32,422 bases of DNA, from contig JBCCRH010000010.1 of NCBI GenBank assembly GCA_039208045.1, positions 1-32,422 on the forward strand, written 5' to 3'. The translations under genes and the position numbers were made by a program. Shown piece after piece: positions 7,895-15,928 of the stretch. Positions within the stretch are counted from its first letter, which is position 1. Each line of letters starts with the position of its first letter. Origin of the DNA: JBCCRH01 sp039208045 (lineage in GTDB: Bacteria; Bacteroidota; Bacteroidia; Chitinophagales; Saprospiraceae). The notes under the pieces are model-generated. The model did no database searches. It had not been told where the DNA came from and was given only the letters and a program-made list of their open reading frames with translations.

Positions 7895-10843
7895 ATGAAG
7901 AAACTTTTTACCCTATTAGTTAGCCTTTGCCTATGGTCCGCAGTAAGCGTTGCCCAAGTCTATGTGGATCAATTTGATAATGATGATCCCGCTTTTATGG
8001 GTGGTTCACCAAGCTACAGCTTCTCTGAGGAAAATGGTGAACTGACCATCAATGCCAGTAACACTGCACCTTTCGATGTATTTACCTATGCTTTGCATGA
8101 TCCTGCATCTGGCAATACGGTCAGTGTGGATGCCACTGCTAACAACAAAGTATTTGTGAGAGCAAAAGCTAGTAATGTAGGTACTTCCCTACGTATGGAT
8201 TTAGAAGATGGAGATGGATTTGTTACCTCCCTGGCTGGTATTAGTAAAATACTTACTACCGATTATCAGATCCTAGAGTTTGACTTTGCAGGTGCCTATA
8301 CCGATGGTGGTTTTGGTGGTACGGCCTGTTCTAGCGGGCCCTGTCCGGTTGATGGCACGAACATCACCCAACTGGTATTTTTTACTGACCCCGGCGTAGG
8401 TGGGTTTAATGGAACGGTAGTGATCGATTATATCTCTTTTGGCGAGGAGCCAGAAGGCGAAATCATGTCTGATGTTTTCCAGGATCATTTTGAGTCTGAT
8501 AGCTCTATCACCTCCTTTGTCAATCTCGCTACTTATGACCTTAGTTTGAGCGACAACTCCGAGCTGATCGTTACCGGAGATGGTACCAACCCCATGTGGG
8601 ATCCATTGAGCTACTTGATCCGTAATCAAGTGACTTATGATCCAATAGATATTGACATTACAGGAAATAACAAAATGTATGTCAAGATTAAATCGACGGT
8701 GCCCAACACGACGATCCGCTTTGATGTCATCGATATTGATGGTTTTGCCAATACGCAGGGTTCGATTACCAAGCTGGTAGGTACTGACTTCTCGGTGATC
8801 GAATTTGACTTTGCAGGAACCTACATTGACTTGGGCTTTGGCGGAACGCCTTGCACCCCGGATACTGCCCCCTGCTCAGTGGATGGCACGCGCGTTTCTC
8901 AGATGAATATTTTCATAGAGCCGGGGGTAGGTGAATTCTTGGGTGAGCTCACCATTGATTACATTTCATTTGGTATCCCATTGGAGCCTGCGGGGCCTTC
9001 CGCAGAATTAATCTATGAAGACCATTTTAATAATGAAACCCTTGAATATACCGCAGAAACACCTGGCCTTGCAGTCAGTGAAACGGGTAGCGATTTGATT
9101 ATCGAAGGTAATGGTGCGGCTGGTGCATTTGCAGCAGTTTCTTACGTTTTGCACGATAAAGAACTCGATGAAGAGCTGGTCTTAGACATGGCTCCTGCGC
9201 AAGATAAAGTATTCATTCGCGCTCGCACAGCATCGGGTACGGTACCGCTACGGATCGACTTAGTCGATACTACGGGTCTCACGACTAATCAAGCTAGTTT
9301 GACAAAAATTATTAGTGACGAGTTTATTACCTATGAATATAATTTTGCAGGTAACTACCTCGATGGTGGCTTTGGCGGTACGCCTTGTGATGCAGGCCCT
9401 TGTCAAGTCGATCCTACTATTATTCGACAGTTACTGATTTATCCTGACCCGGTAGCGGGTGGTTATACTGGCACGATCTTCATCGATTTTATCTCTATCG
9501 GACAGCCAGCGCCAGATAATACAGGTCCAGTAGGCGTGCCTAATTATTCAGATCAGATGGATGATGCTACGGTTGATTTCATTTCTGATCCAAGTGGCTT
9601 GGTTTCTACTTTTGCAGATAGTGAAATGACTATTACGGGTAATGGAACTAGTGATATGTGGACGCCTATCAATTATGGCGTGCATAACAGTGCTGGGGAA
9701 ACTATTCTTGCAGATGCTGTGGCCAGCCAGAACAAGCTTTTTGTACGGGCTAAATCAAGTGTGGCAGGTACCGAGTTGAGAATTGACCTACAGGATGAAG
9801 GCATGTTTGTCACCAATGCAGCAGCAGTAGCTAATGCGCTTAGTGAAGACTATCAAGTCTTTGAAATTGACTTTACCAACAACTACAATGATGGTGGCTT
9901 TGGTGGCTCACCTTGCGATGCTGGCCCTTGCCCAGTAGATGGGGAGCGGATTGCGAACTTGCAGTTCTTTGTCAATCCTGGCGTGGGCCTATTTGATGGA
10001 ACTGTTACGATCGATTGGATTTCATTTGGTCAGCCCCTAGGTGGTGGTGAAGGGCCAACTGGTGAGATCAATTATTCGGATGAAATTAGTTCCAATACTG
10101 TATTGTTTATCAGCGATATGGATGGTTATACCTCTACCACCAATGATGAGCTATGGACCATCACGGGTGATGGTACAGCTAATCCGTTCGCGCCAGTAGG
10201 CTATGCGATACACGACGAACTTGGGGAGCTTTCCCTAGCAGATGCAGTGGGTAGCAATGACTTGCTCTACATTCGCGCGCGCGCCTCAGAGGCCGTGAAC
10301 TTGCGAGTGGATTTACAGGACAATAGAGGTTTTGTCACCAATGCCAATGCCCAATCTGTAGACCTAACTACCGAATTTGCTACCTATGAGCTCAACTATG
10401 CTGGCGCCTACAATGATGGTGGCTTTGGCGGAACGCCTTGTACGCAGGGCCCTTGCCCAGTGGACGGCCTACGCATCGAAGCCTTACAATTGTTTGCAAA
10501 TGCAGCAGATGGAGGTTTTGCGGGTACCATTGAGATTGACTGGCTGGCTTTTGGCAGTCCTATTGTAGGGGTGCAGAATATTGAAAAACTAAACCGTCTT
10601 ACCGCTTATCCTAATCCGGTAGTGGATCAGCTCAATTTAGTGATGGAAACCCTACATGCAGGTCGACTAGAAGTGGCCATTTTCAATACTTATGGACAGG
10701 CTCTACAAACCCTCGATCTGGGCTACACCGGTGTGGGCGAGCAAGTACAATCGATAAACACAGCGAATCTACCACAGGGCATGTATTTGATCCAGGTGCG
10801 CCTTGATGGCGTATACAGTGGATTTTTGAAATTTTGTAAATAA
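7895..10843 (+). CDS. Secreted five-repeat putative carbohydrate-binding protein with T9SS sorting domain
   Basis: A 982-residue secreted protein; no enzyme family is recognised. The ATG at 7895 is chosen over an in-frame TTG at 7868 because it begins a clean signal peptide (MKKLFTLLVSLCLW, cleavage near VAQ). Five tandem repeats of 175-177 residues follow, ending near residues 183, 360, 536, 712 and 887. Each has a strand pattern like KVFVRAKAS then LRIDLQD, a glycine-rich loop DGGFGGTPC with a second Cys, and a closing GTVTIDWISFG. The cysteine pairs are 145/150, 320/327, 498/503, 674/679 and 849/854. Residues about 898-982 (TAYPNPVVDQL, PQGMYLIQV) are a type A T9SS sorting domain. The beta-rich repeats suggest a jelly-roll binding module. 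Its place between a glycan-binding lipoprotein and a xylanase favours xylan binding; that is inference. Confidence 0.8.
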   Translation: MKKLFTLLVSLCLWSAVSVAQVYVDQFDNDDPAFMGGSPSYSFSEENGELTINASNTAPFDVFTYALHDPASGNTVSVDATANNKVFVRAKASNVGTSLRMDLEDGDGFVTSLAGISKILTTDYQILEFDFAGAYTDGGFGGTACSSGPCPVDGTNITQLVFFTDPGVGGFNGTVVIDYISFGEEPEGEIMSDVFQDHFESDSSITSFVNLATYDLSLSDNSELIVTGDGTNPMWDPLSYLIRNQVTYDPIDIDITGNNKMYVKIKSTVPNTTIRFDVIDIDGFANTQGSITKLVGTDFSVIEFDFAGTYIDLGFGGTPCTPDTAPCSVDGTRVSQMNIFIEPGVGEFLGELTIDYISFGIPLEPAGPSAELIYEDHFNNETLEYTAETPGLAVSETGSDLIIEGNGAAGAFAAVSYVLHDKELDEELVLDMAPAQDKVFIRARTASGTVPLRIDLVDTTGLTTNQASLTKIISDEFITYEYNFAGNYLDGGFGGTPCDAGPCQVDPTIIRQLLIYPDPVAGGYTGTIFIDFISIGQPAPDNTGPVGVPNYSDQMDDATVDFISDPSGLVSTFADSEMTITGNGTSDMWTPINYGVHNSAGETILADAVASQNKLFVRAKSSVAGTELRIDLQDEGMFVTNAAAVANALSEDYQVFEIDFTNNYNDGGFGGSPCDAGPCPVDGERIANLQFFVNPGVGLFDGTVTIDWISFGQPLGGGEGPTGEINYSDEISSNTVLFISDMDGYTSTTNDELWTITGDGTANPFAPVGYAIHDELGELSLADAVGSNDLLYIRARASEAVNLRVDLQDNRGFVTNANAQSVDLTTEFATYELNYAGAYNDGGFGGTPCTQGPCPVDGLRIEALQLFANAADGGFAGTIEIDWLAFGSPIVGVQNIEKLNRLTAYPNPVVDQLNLVMETLHAGRLEVAIFNTYGQALQTLDLGYTGVGEQVQSINTANLPQGMYLIQVRLDGVYSGFLKFCK

Positions 10844-10845
10844 TA

Positions 10846-10891
10846 CTGACGATTGAGTAGTCACGCCGTTGCGCGACTACGTCAATGTCAG
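10846..10891 (+). other. Hairpin 1 of a triple-hairpin tract
   Basis: CTGAC at 10846 pairs with GTCAG ending at 10891, and GTAGTC (10857-10862) pairs with GACTAC (10875-10880). An inner CGC/GCG pair closes a CGTT loop. It begins three bases after the stop codon of the five-repeat gene. No T-tract follows, so it is not a classic terminator by itself. Confidence 0.6.
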
Positions 10892-10892
10892 C

Positions 10893-10918
10893 ATACCGCG
10901 TAACGCGGCACGCGGTAT
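10893..10918 (+). other. Hairpin 2 of a triple-hairpin tract
   Basis: ATACCGCG (10893-10900) pairs perfectly with CGCGGTAT (10911-10918). A competing smaller fold, CCGCG-TAA-CGCGG, lies inside the same bases. It follows hairpin 1 with almost no spacer. Confidence 0.6.
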
Positions 10919-10925
10919 ACTGTAC

Positions 10926-10957
10926 CAAAGTGGTGTTGCAGGTGGCAAACCACTTTG
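10926..10957 (+). other. Hairpin 3 of a triple-hairpin tract
   Basis: CAAAGTGGT (10926-10934) pairs perfectly with ACCACTTTG (10949-10957). TTGC/GCAA extends the stem after a single bulged G, giving about 13 pairs. Its right arm contains the TTTG that could serve as a -33 element for the xylanase promoter. Confidence 0.6.
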
Positions 10958-10986
10958 CGTCATGTATAGTTTTTATACTATTTTTG
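10954..10986 (+). promoter_or_regulatory. Candidate Bacteroidota promoter for the GH10 gene
   Basis: TTTG at 10954-10957 and TATTTTTG at 10979-10986 match the -33 and -7 (TAnnTTTG) elements, with 21 bases between them. The predicted start, a few bases downstream, would fall in the left arm of the terminator at 10987-11026. Transcripts from here would therefore lack part of that stem. This is a motif match only. Confidence 0.5.
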
Positions 10987-11026
10987 GATGCACCCTAGCC
11001 CGGTTTTAGGGTGCATCTATTTTTTT
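10987..11026 (+). terminator. Rho-independent terminator between the repeat protein and GH10 genes
   Basis: GATGCACCCTA (10987-10997) pairs perfectly with TAGGGTGCATC (11007-11017) across a 9-base loop, and TATTTTTTT follows. It should end transcripts of the susCD operon before the xylanase gene, whose ATG is only 20 bases past the T-tract. Confidence 0.88.
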
Positions 11027-11046
11027 GAATTAGTAAACTTATAGTC

Positions 11047-13173
11047 ATGCACAGAACGTTGTTATTGCTCCTCTTTGTTTTGCCGATGAGCCTTTTGGCA
11101 CAAGACAACTATCATACCTACCTTACCACCCTTTTTGGTGATGATTTTGGCTTGCCTCAGGGGCAATGGGTCTTTTATGACAATGAGAGCCAAATTTATC
11201 AGAATGCAATAGGCTATGGAGGAAACTTTAGTGTACAAAATGCAACGGATCAAGTGTTTGCGCGCCAGCAGCGCTGCTTTATCGGTAGTGCAGGGAATAA
11301 CCCGTGGGATGCGGGCTGGACCATTTCCAATAAAAGCAGCATCCAAGCAGGGGATAAGATGATGGCAGTGTTTTTCATCCGCTCGGTAAATGGCCCAGGA
11401 GAAGTCAACTTTTTTGCAGAAAATAATACCACTTTTGCCAAGGAAGTCTACCTCAACTTACCACTTACAGAAGAGTGGCAACGGTATATTGTCTCTTTTG
11501 AAAGCATGGCAAGTTATGCCGTCAATACCTGCAACTGGGGTTTCCATATGGGCAATGTCGCTCAAACCATAGAAATTGGTGGATTCACAGCAATCAATTA
11601 TCAGAATGAAGCGGACCTCTCTGACCTTCCGAGTGAAATCAATAATGAATTTTATGGCGGCTATGAAGCGGATGCGCCCTGGCGCGCCGAAGCCGATGCG
11701 CGTATCGATCAGTTTCGCAAGGCCGATTTTAACCTAGTTGTGCGCAATACTGCTGGTGAACTCGTTGAAAATGAAGCAGTCGAGCTGAAAATGCTGCGCC
11801 ATCGCTTCGATTTTGGCTCCGCCATCTTAGCCTCTCGTATTGCCAATAACCCAGATTATAACGTCATTTATGAAAATAAAATCACCAACCTAGATGGCAA
11901 TGGCCGTGGCTTTAATACCGTCGTTTTTGAAAACGACCTCAAATGGGATGGCTGGGAACAAGAGTGGTTTGTCACCAAACCCGAATTGCAAACCGCCGTC
12001 AGCTGGCTGAAAGAAAACAACCTAAAAATCCGAGGGCACAACCTCGTCTGGCCCGGCACGCCCTATATGCCTGACGATATTCCCCAAAACTACAGCAACA
12101 TCTCCTACCTCCAACAGCGGATTAATGGACGCCTCGAAGAAGTAATGCTCTACCCTGGCGTAGGCCCCGAAATCCACGACTGGGATGTGCTCAACGAAAT
12201 AACGGTCAATCAAGACCTAGCGAACGCCTTTGCCGCCTCGCCCGACTACGAAACAGGTCGCGAGCTGTATATCGAAATATTTGAAAAGGCACGCGAGCTA
12301 GACCCCGACGTGGGACTTTGGCTCAATGATTACGTTACCCTCAGTTTAAACACCGCTCCCGGCAATGCAGAGTACGACCGCCTCAAACAATTCACCGGCG
12401 AACTCGTCAACTCCACAGCCCCCATTGACGGCCTAGGCTTCCAAGGACATATTGGTGGGATTCCCAATAGCATCTACGATGTGCTTGCCACCCTGGATGA
12501 CTTCTATGACAGCTTTGGCCTAAAAGCCAAAATCACCGAGTTCGACCTGCCCAGCTTTGTAGATGAAGAACTCGCTGGCAACTACCTCCGTGATTTTATG
12601 ACCGCCATCTACAGCCATGAAAGCATGGATGGCTTCCTCTTCTGGAGCTTCTGGGATGGCCAAACCTACATGAATGCAGGTACCAACCTCTACCGCCTCG
12701 ATTGGAGCGAAACACCCTGCCACGCCGCCTTCACGGACTTACTCTTCAACCAATGGTGGACAGAAGAATCGCTCGTTACGAATACGATGGGCGCGGCCAC
12801 GGTACGCGGATTTAAGGGTACCTACGAAGTCAGCTACGAATGTAATGGAACAACCGTTCGCGATACCATCAATTTGGCAGAAGCAATGGATTATGAAATT
12901 GTATGCGATAATATTTTGACGGATGTAGAGGAGCTGCCTCAGCCAGCGCGCTTAAAAGTATTCCCGAATCCCGCTAGGGGCTTTTTGAAGATTGAGCGTG
13001 GGAGTGGTAGTTCTGCCCAGATTCGTTTGTTGGATGCTATTGGTAGAGTTGTCTTTCAAACTCAGACGACTGATCGGGAGTTGGTGTTGGAAGTGGAGGA
13101 TTATCAGGGTGTTTATGTACTCGAAGTGCGTATGGAGGATGAGGTTTTTGTGGAGAAGGTGGTGATGGAATGA
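11047..13173 (+). CDS. Secreted GH10 endo-1,4-beta-xylanase with N-terminal binding module and T9SS sorting domain
   Basis: A 708-residue secreted enzyme expected to cut the beta-1,4 backbone of xylan outside the cell. The signal peptide is MHRTLLLLLFVLPMSLLAQ. Residues about 20-190 form a beta-rich CBM4/9-like module. The GH10 barrel covers about 225-580. The acid/base is Glu384 in DWDVLNE and the nucleophile is Glu498 in KITEFD. The substrate-site motifs IRGHNLVWPG and GLGFQGHIGG are present, as is FLFWSFWDG near the end. An all-beta segment of about 585-630 leads to a type A T9SS sorting domain (about 635-708, KVFPNPARGFLKIE). Wobble-base use changes from C-rich in the barrel to G/T-rich in the sorting domain. 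It is the only clear polysaccharidase in the locus and the reason for calling the locus xylanolytic. Confidence 0.93.
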   Translation: MHRTLLLLLFVLPMSLLAQDNYHTYLTTLFGDDFGLPQGQWVFYDNESQIYQNAIGYGGNFSVQNATDQVFARQQRCFIGSAGNNPWDAGWTISNKSSIQAGDKMMAVFFIRSVNGPGEVNFFAENNTTFAKEVYLNLPLTEEWQRYIVSFESMASYAVNTCNWGFHMGNVAQTIEIGGFTAINYQNEADLSDLPSEINNEFYGGYEADAPWRAEADARIDQFRKADFNLVVRNTAGELVENEAVELKMLRHRFDFGSAILASRIANNPDYNVIYENKITNLDGNGRGFNTVVFENDLKWDGWEQEWFVTKPELQTAVSWLKENNLKIRGHNLVWPGTPYMPDDIPQNYSNISYLQQRINGRLEEVMLYPGVGPEIHDWDVLNEITVNQDLANAFAASPDYETGRELYIEIFEKARELDPDVGLWLNDYVTLSLNTAPGNAEYDRLKQFTGELVNSTAPIDGLGFQGHIGGIPNSIYDVLATLDDFYDSFGLKAKITEFDLPSFVDEELAGNYLRDFMTAIYSHESMDGFLFWSFWDGQTYMNAGTNLYRLDWSETPCHAAFTDLLFNQWWTEESLVTNTMGAATVRGFKGTYEVSYECNGTTVRDTINLAEAMDYEIVCDNILTDVEELPQPARLKVFPNPARGFLKIERGSGSSAQIRLLDAIGRVVFQTQTTDRELVLEVEDYQGVYVLEVRMEDEVFVEKVVME

Positions 13174-13392
13174 TGTTCTAAGGCCACGCTTTACAAAAAA
13201 GCCTACAAATAGCACCCTAAATTAAGATAAATTGCAATCCAATTATAAATTGTCTTAAGTTTATATTGGATGCTGTGAGAAGGGTAGTTTTGCAGTTGGA
13301 CTCCGTTCCAAATCCTCCATAGATTCTAGATGCTCTGGCTGTGTCAGAGCTTTGAGATATGCCCCAATAACTACACATCACCTAAGAAGTAT

Positions 13393-13989
13393 TCAACTTT
13401 TTTTAAGCTCAAAACTTTTCAAAATGAGTCCTCCTATTTCTTTGTATTTTTCGTATTGATCTTCTTCACAAGTTAGTGTTAATATGTAGGCTGTATCTCC
13501 TACAAGCCAATAAAGCTGCTCAAACTTCAATTTAAATATTCCTTGTCTGCCTGTGTAAATCGCCTTATGGTATTGAACACCTTCTCTTTCTTGTCTTTCA
13601 CTGAATGAAATTTTTCCATCTGTTATGAGGGTCTCAATCTGATTTTCAGATAGTTCCACATACTGGTCTAGTGTCAGGCTATACCCTGCTAAATCTTGAA
13701 CCATTAAGTTGACATTCTCTCTAAATTGATCTAGCTCACTTGATAATGGGCTAAGAATTACAAAGGTAGTTCCCATCTGACCGCTATTGCTGACTTCCCA
13801 ACTGTCTGGATATTGAATTTCGTATTCACCCTCACTTAGTAGTTTCCAATGCACGGTGTCTTTAACTAGCTCGCTAGTTGTAAGCTGTACTTGTCCATAA
13901 ATGCTCACACTAATAGGAAAAGCCGATATCATGAGCAATAAGACTCTTACCCTACTCATTTTACTTTTTAAAATTGCAGCTTTGATCAT
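13393..13989 (-). CDS. Small secreted DcrB/PsbP-like protein of unknown function
   Basis: A protein of 198 residues from the ATG at 13989, or 188 from the ATG at 13959. The second start gives a conventional signal peptide (MSRVRVLLLMISAFPISVS, cleavage near YGQ) and may be the real one. The mature part reads like the single-domain PsbP/DcrB fold found in many bacterial envelope proteins: EYEIQYPDSWEVS, then TFVILSPLSS, a helical segment with LDQYVELSENQIE, and a final GLILKSFELKK. There are no catalytic motifs. It is the last gene of a minus-strand group and begins 10 bases after the small ORF upstream. Function is unknown; envelope location is inferred from the signal peptide. Confidence 0.75.
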   Translation of the reverse strand: MIKAAILKSKMSRVRVLLLMISAFPISVSIYGQVQLTTSELVKDTVHWKLLSEGEYEIQYPDSWEVSNSGQMGTTFVILSPLSSELDQFRENVNLMVQDLAGYSLTLDQYVELSENQIETLITDGKISFSERQEREGVQYHKAIYTGRQGIFKLKFEQLYWLVGDTAYILTLTCEEDQYEKYKEIGGLILKSFELKKS

Positions 13990-13999
13990 ATGACATATT

Positions 14000-14170
14000 T
14001 TAACAAGCTCTTCTCCTCCCTAATTTAACCATTTCTGCTCGAATATACGCTTCCAACTGCTCCTTTTCAACACCCAATTTATCTTTAAGCAGTGCAAAAT
14101 AATCATCTTCTGTTGACTCACGAGCGTACAGATATGCAAAAGCAGACTTAAGCAGTAAGTAGTAGTGCAT
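14000..14170 (-). CDS. Unrecognised small ORF (56 residues)
   Basis: An open frame from ATG at 14170 to TAA at 14000 encodes 56 residues beginning MHYYLLLKSAFAYLYARES and ending KLGRRRAC. The sequence is amphipathic and mostly helical, with a hydrophobic tyrosine-rich first half and an acidic/basic second half (EDDYFALLKDKLGVEKEQL). There is no recognised family. It lies 56 bases after the ABC permease and 10 bases before the DcrB-like gene, filling an otherwise empty gap on the same strand. Codon use looks natural, but the frame is short and may be chance or the remnant of a larger gene. Confidence 0.5.
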   Translation of the reverse strand: MHYYLLLKSAFAYLYARESTEDDYFALLKDKLGVEKEQLEAYIRAEMVKLGRRRAC

Positions 14171-14226
14171 CTTGGTACTTTAGGAGTAGTATCCTGCTAT
14201 TCTGGTGAGGTTCAAAATGTATGTGA

Positions 14227-15525
14227 CTATTTAAACCGAATAGCCTTCACCGGACTAATACTCGTGACCAAAAAGGAAGGAACGATCAAAAAGATGAGGA
14301 TGATAGTCAGTGTGCCAATATTAATACCCAAGATACTCCACAGATCAAAGTGAACGGGAGCCACAGAGAGGTAGTAATCCGCTTCGGAAAGTTGGATAAT
14401 GCCAAACTGGTCTTGCAAAAAACCAAGACCAAGGCCAATGAGATTGCCCCAAAATAGGCCATACAAGATGATGTTACCTGCATAGTACAAGAATATCTTT
14501 TGAATCGCCCAATTGCTACCCCCTAATGCTTTTAGGGTACCAATCATATTCGCACGTTCCAAAATAAGGATCATCAAGGCCGTGATCATATTGATAATAG
14601 CAACGATTACCATCAAACCTAAAATGACGATCTCATTAATGTCTTGTAGCTCTAACCAATCAAAAATTTCGGGGAATTTATCACGAATGGTCTCAGCAAT
14701 GAGCCTGGCAGGCATCCGATCATAGTAGATATAATCGGCTATAATATCCAAGTCATTTAGATCATCAATAAACACTTCAAAGCCACTGATCTCATCATCG
14801 CGCCACTTCAACAACTGCCTGAGCTGCCGAATATCAACCAAGGCAAATTTACTGTCGTATTCCTCCAAGCCCGTCTTATAAATGCCACTGACTTTAAATC
14901 GCTTTTTCAGAATATTCCCATCACGTTCTGGAAAGTGAATAATAAAACTGTCCCCTACCTTCACGCGCAATCGGTTAGCCGTCTGCTGAGATAAGAGTAT
15001 TCCCTTATTTGCTACTGTATCTTGCCAAGCTAATACCTCTCCATCTTGCAAATAATCCTGAATAAACGTCCAATCAAAGTCTGCGCCTACTCCCTTAAGA
15101 ATAATCCCCTCAATCTCCGATTTGACCTTAATAATCCCCGGCTTCAACGCAAATACTTGAATATGCTTGATACCGCCATTAGTCGTCGCAATTTTCTCCA
15201 CCTCCATCCCCAGCCAGTGCTCCGTCACTGGATATGGTACCGAATCAATCGTATCCAAAGAGGGGTAAAAATCTTGCTCCTGCGAAATAGGATAGGCATC
15301 CAACAACGAACGATTCAGCCCACTATCGGTAATATGAATATGCCCCCAAAACCCAAAAATTTTACTGCTAATCTCGTTCTTAAAGCCAGAAATCAAAGCC
15401 GTCGCCAAAATCATCACCGCCACCCCTAGCGCCACCGAAGTTATCGCAATGCGAATAATCAAACGCGAAAACGACTTTTGCCCCGAAGCTGCCACCCGCC
15501 TTGCAATAAAAGAAGTTATATTCAT
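14227..15525 (-). CDS. LolC/LolE-type (FtsX-domain) ABC transporter permease
   Basis: A 432-residue inner-membrane permease related to the LolC/LolE subunits that release lipoproteins from the inner membrane. The ATG at 15525 is used; a TTG immediately before it only adds one residue. Topology matches the family. There is one membrane segment near residues 22-45, preceded by FIARRVAASGQKSFSRLI. A periplasmic domain of about 250 residues follows. Three C-terminal segments lie near 300-323, 346-371 and 398-422, with the FtsX-like LERANMIGTLKALGGSNWAI after the first of them. It ends TSISPVKAIRFK. The partner ATPase is not in this window. In lipoprotein-rich Bacteroidota such permeases are often encoded alone. 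Confidence 0.88.
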   Translation of the reverse strand: MNITSFIARRVAASGQKSFSRLIIRIAITSVALGVAVMILATALISGFKNEISSKIFGFWGHIHITDSGLNRSLLDAYPISQEQDFYPSLDTIDSVPYPVTEHWLGMEVEKIATTNGGIKHIQVFALKPGIIKVKSEIEGIILKGVGADFDWTFIQDYLQDGEVLAWQDTVANKGILLSQQTANRLRVKVGDSFIIHFPERDGNILKKRFKVSGIYKTGLEEYDSKFALVDIRQLRQLLKWRDDEISGFEVFIDDLNDLDIIADYIYYDRMPARLIAETIRDKFPEIFDWLELQDINEIVILGLMVIVAIINMITALMILILERANMIGTLKALGGSNWAIQKIFLYYAGNIILYGLFWGNLIGLGLGFLQDQFGIIQLSEADYYLSVAPVHFDLWSILGINIGTLTIILIFLIVPSFLVTSISPVKAIRFK

Positions 15526-15580
15526 CAATGGATTTGTAAGAAGACCTAAAATTAGGAAACATTTAGAAAGTAATGGCAGT

Positions 15581-15928
15581 CTAAAAATTAAAACCTAATA
15601 CAATTTTTATGTTTTCCTCAAGTTTGGTGGTATGCTTTTCGGATAACGTTCCAATCTTCTTCAGTAGCCTTTTTTTATCAATAGCACGGATTTGATCTAT
15701 CATAATAGCACTTCTCTCATTCAATCCAGCCTCACCTTGCTCAAGATTTAATCTAATGATACTCGTTTTACCTCTAACGTATGTTGTGATAGGACAAACA
15801 ATGGTAGAAGGGAAACGCTTATTCATAAAATCATTCTGAACTACTAAAATCGGTCTGGTCTTACCTGGTTCTGTACCAAATCTTGGATTTAGGTCAGCAA
15901 TCCAAACCTCAAATCTTTTACAGCTCAT
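15581..15928 (-). CDS. mazF: MazF/PemK-type toxin endoribonuclease
   Basis: A 115-residue toxin of the MazF/PemK ribonuclease family, which cleaves mRNA when freed from its antitoxin. The ATG at 15928 is chosen because it puts the family's opening RFEVWIADLNPRFG at the N-terminus and gives an 11-base overlap with the antitoxin; an upstream ATG at 15943 would add five residues. Family motifs present are GKTRPILVVQND, STIVCPITTYV, NERSAIMIDQIRAIDKKRL and a C-terminal helix ending IVLGFNF. It is the second gene of a two-gene cassette in normal antitoxin-first order. Confidence 0.9.
   Translation of the reverse strand: MSCKRFEVWIADLNPRFGTEPGKTRPILVVQNDFMNKRFPSTIVCPITTYVRGKTSIIRLNLEQGEAGLNERSAIMIDQIRAIDKKRLLKKIGTLSEKHTTKLEENIKIVLGFNF

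Noticed and set aside
7958..10555. Periodic DNA similarity that could suggest a CRISPR or satellite array
   Set aside because: The period of about 528 bases matches protein repeats in an intact reading frame; there are no short identical repeats with unique spacers.
13174..13392. Possible gene or terminator after the xylanase
   Set aside because: Only weak AT-rich dyads and a 6-bp hairpin near 13333-13351 are visible, without a T-tract or open frame of note.
14165..14353. Plus-strand 62-residue frame
   Set aside because: It overlaps the end of the permease gene on the other strand and shows no family features.
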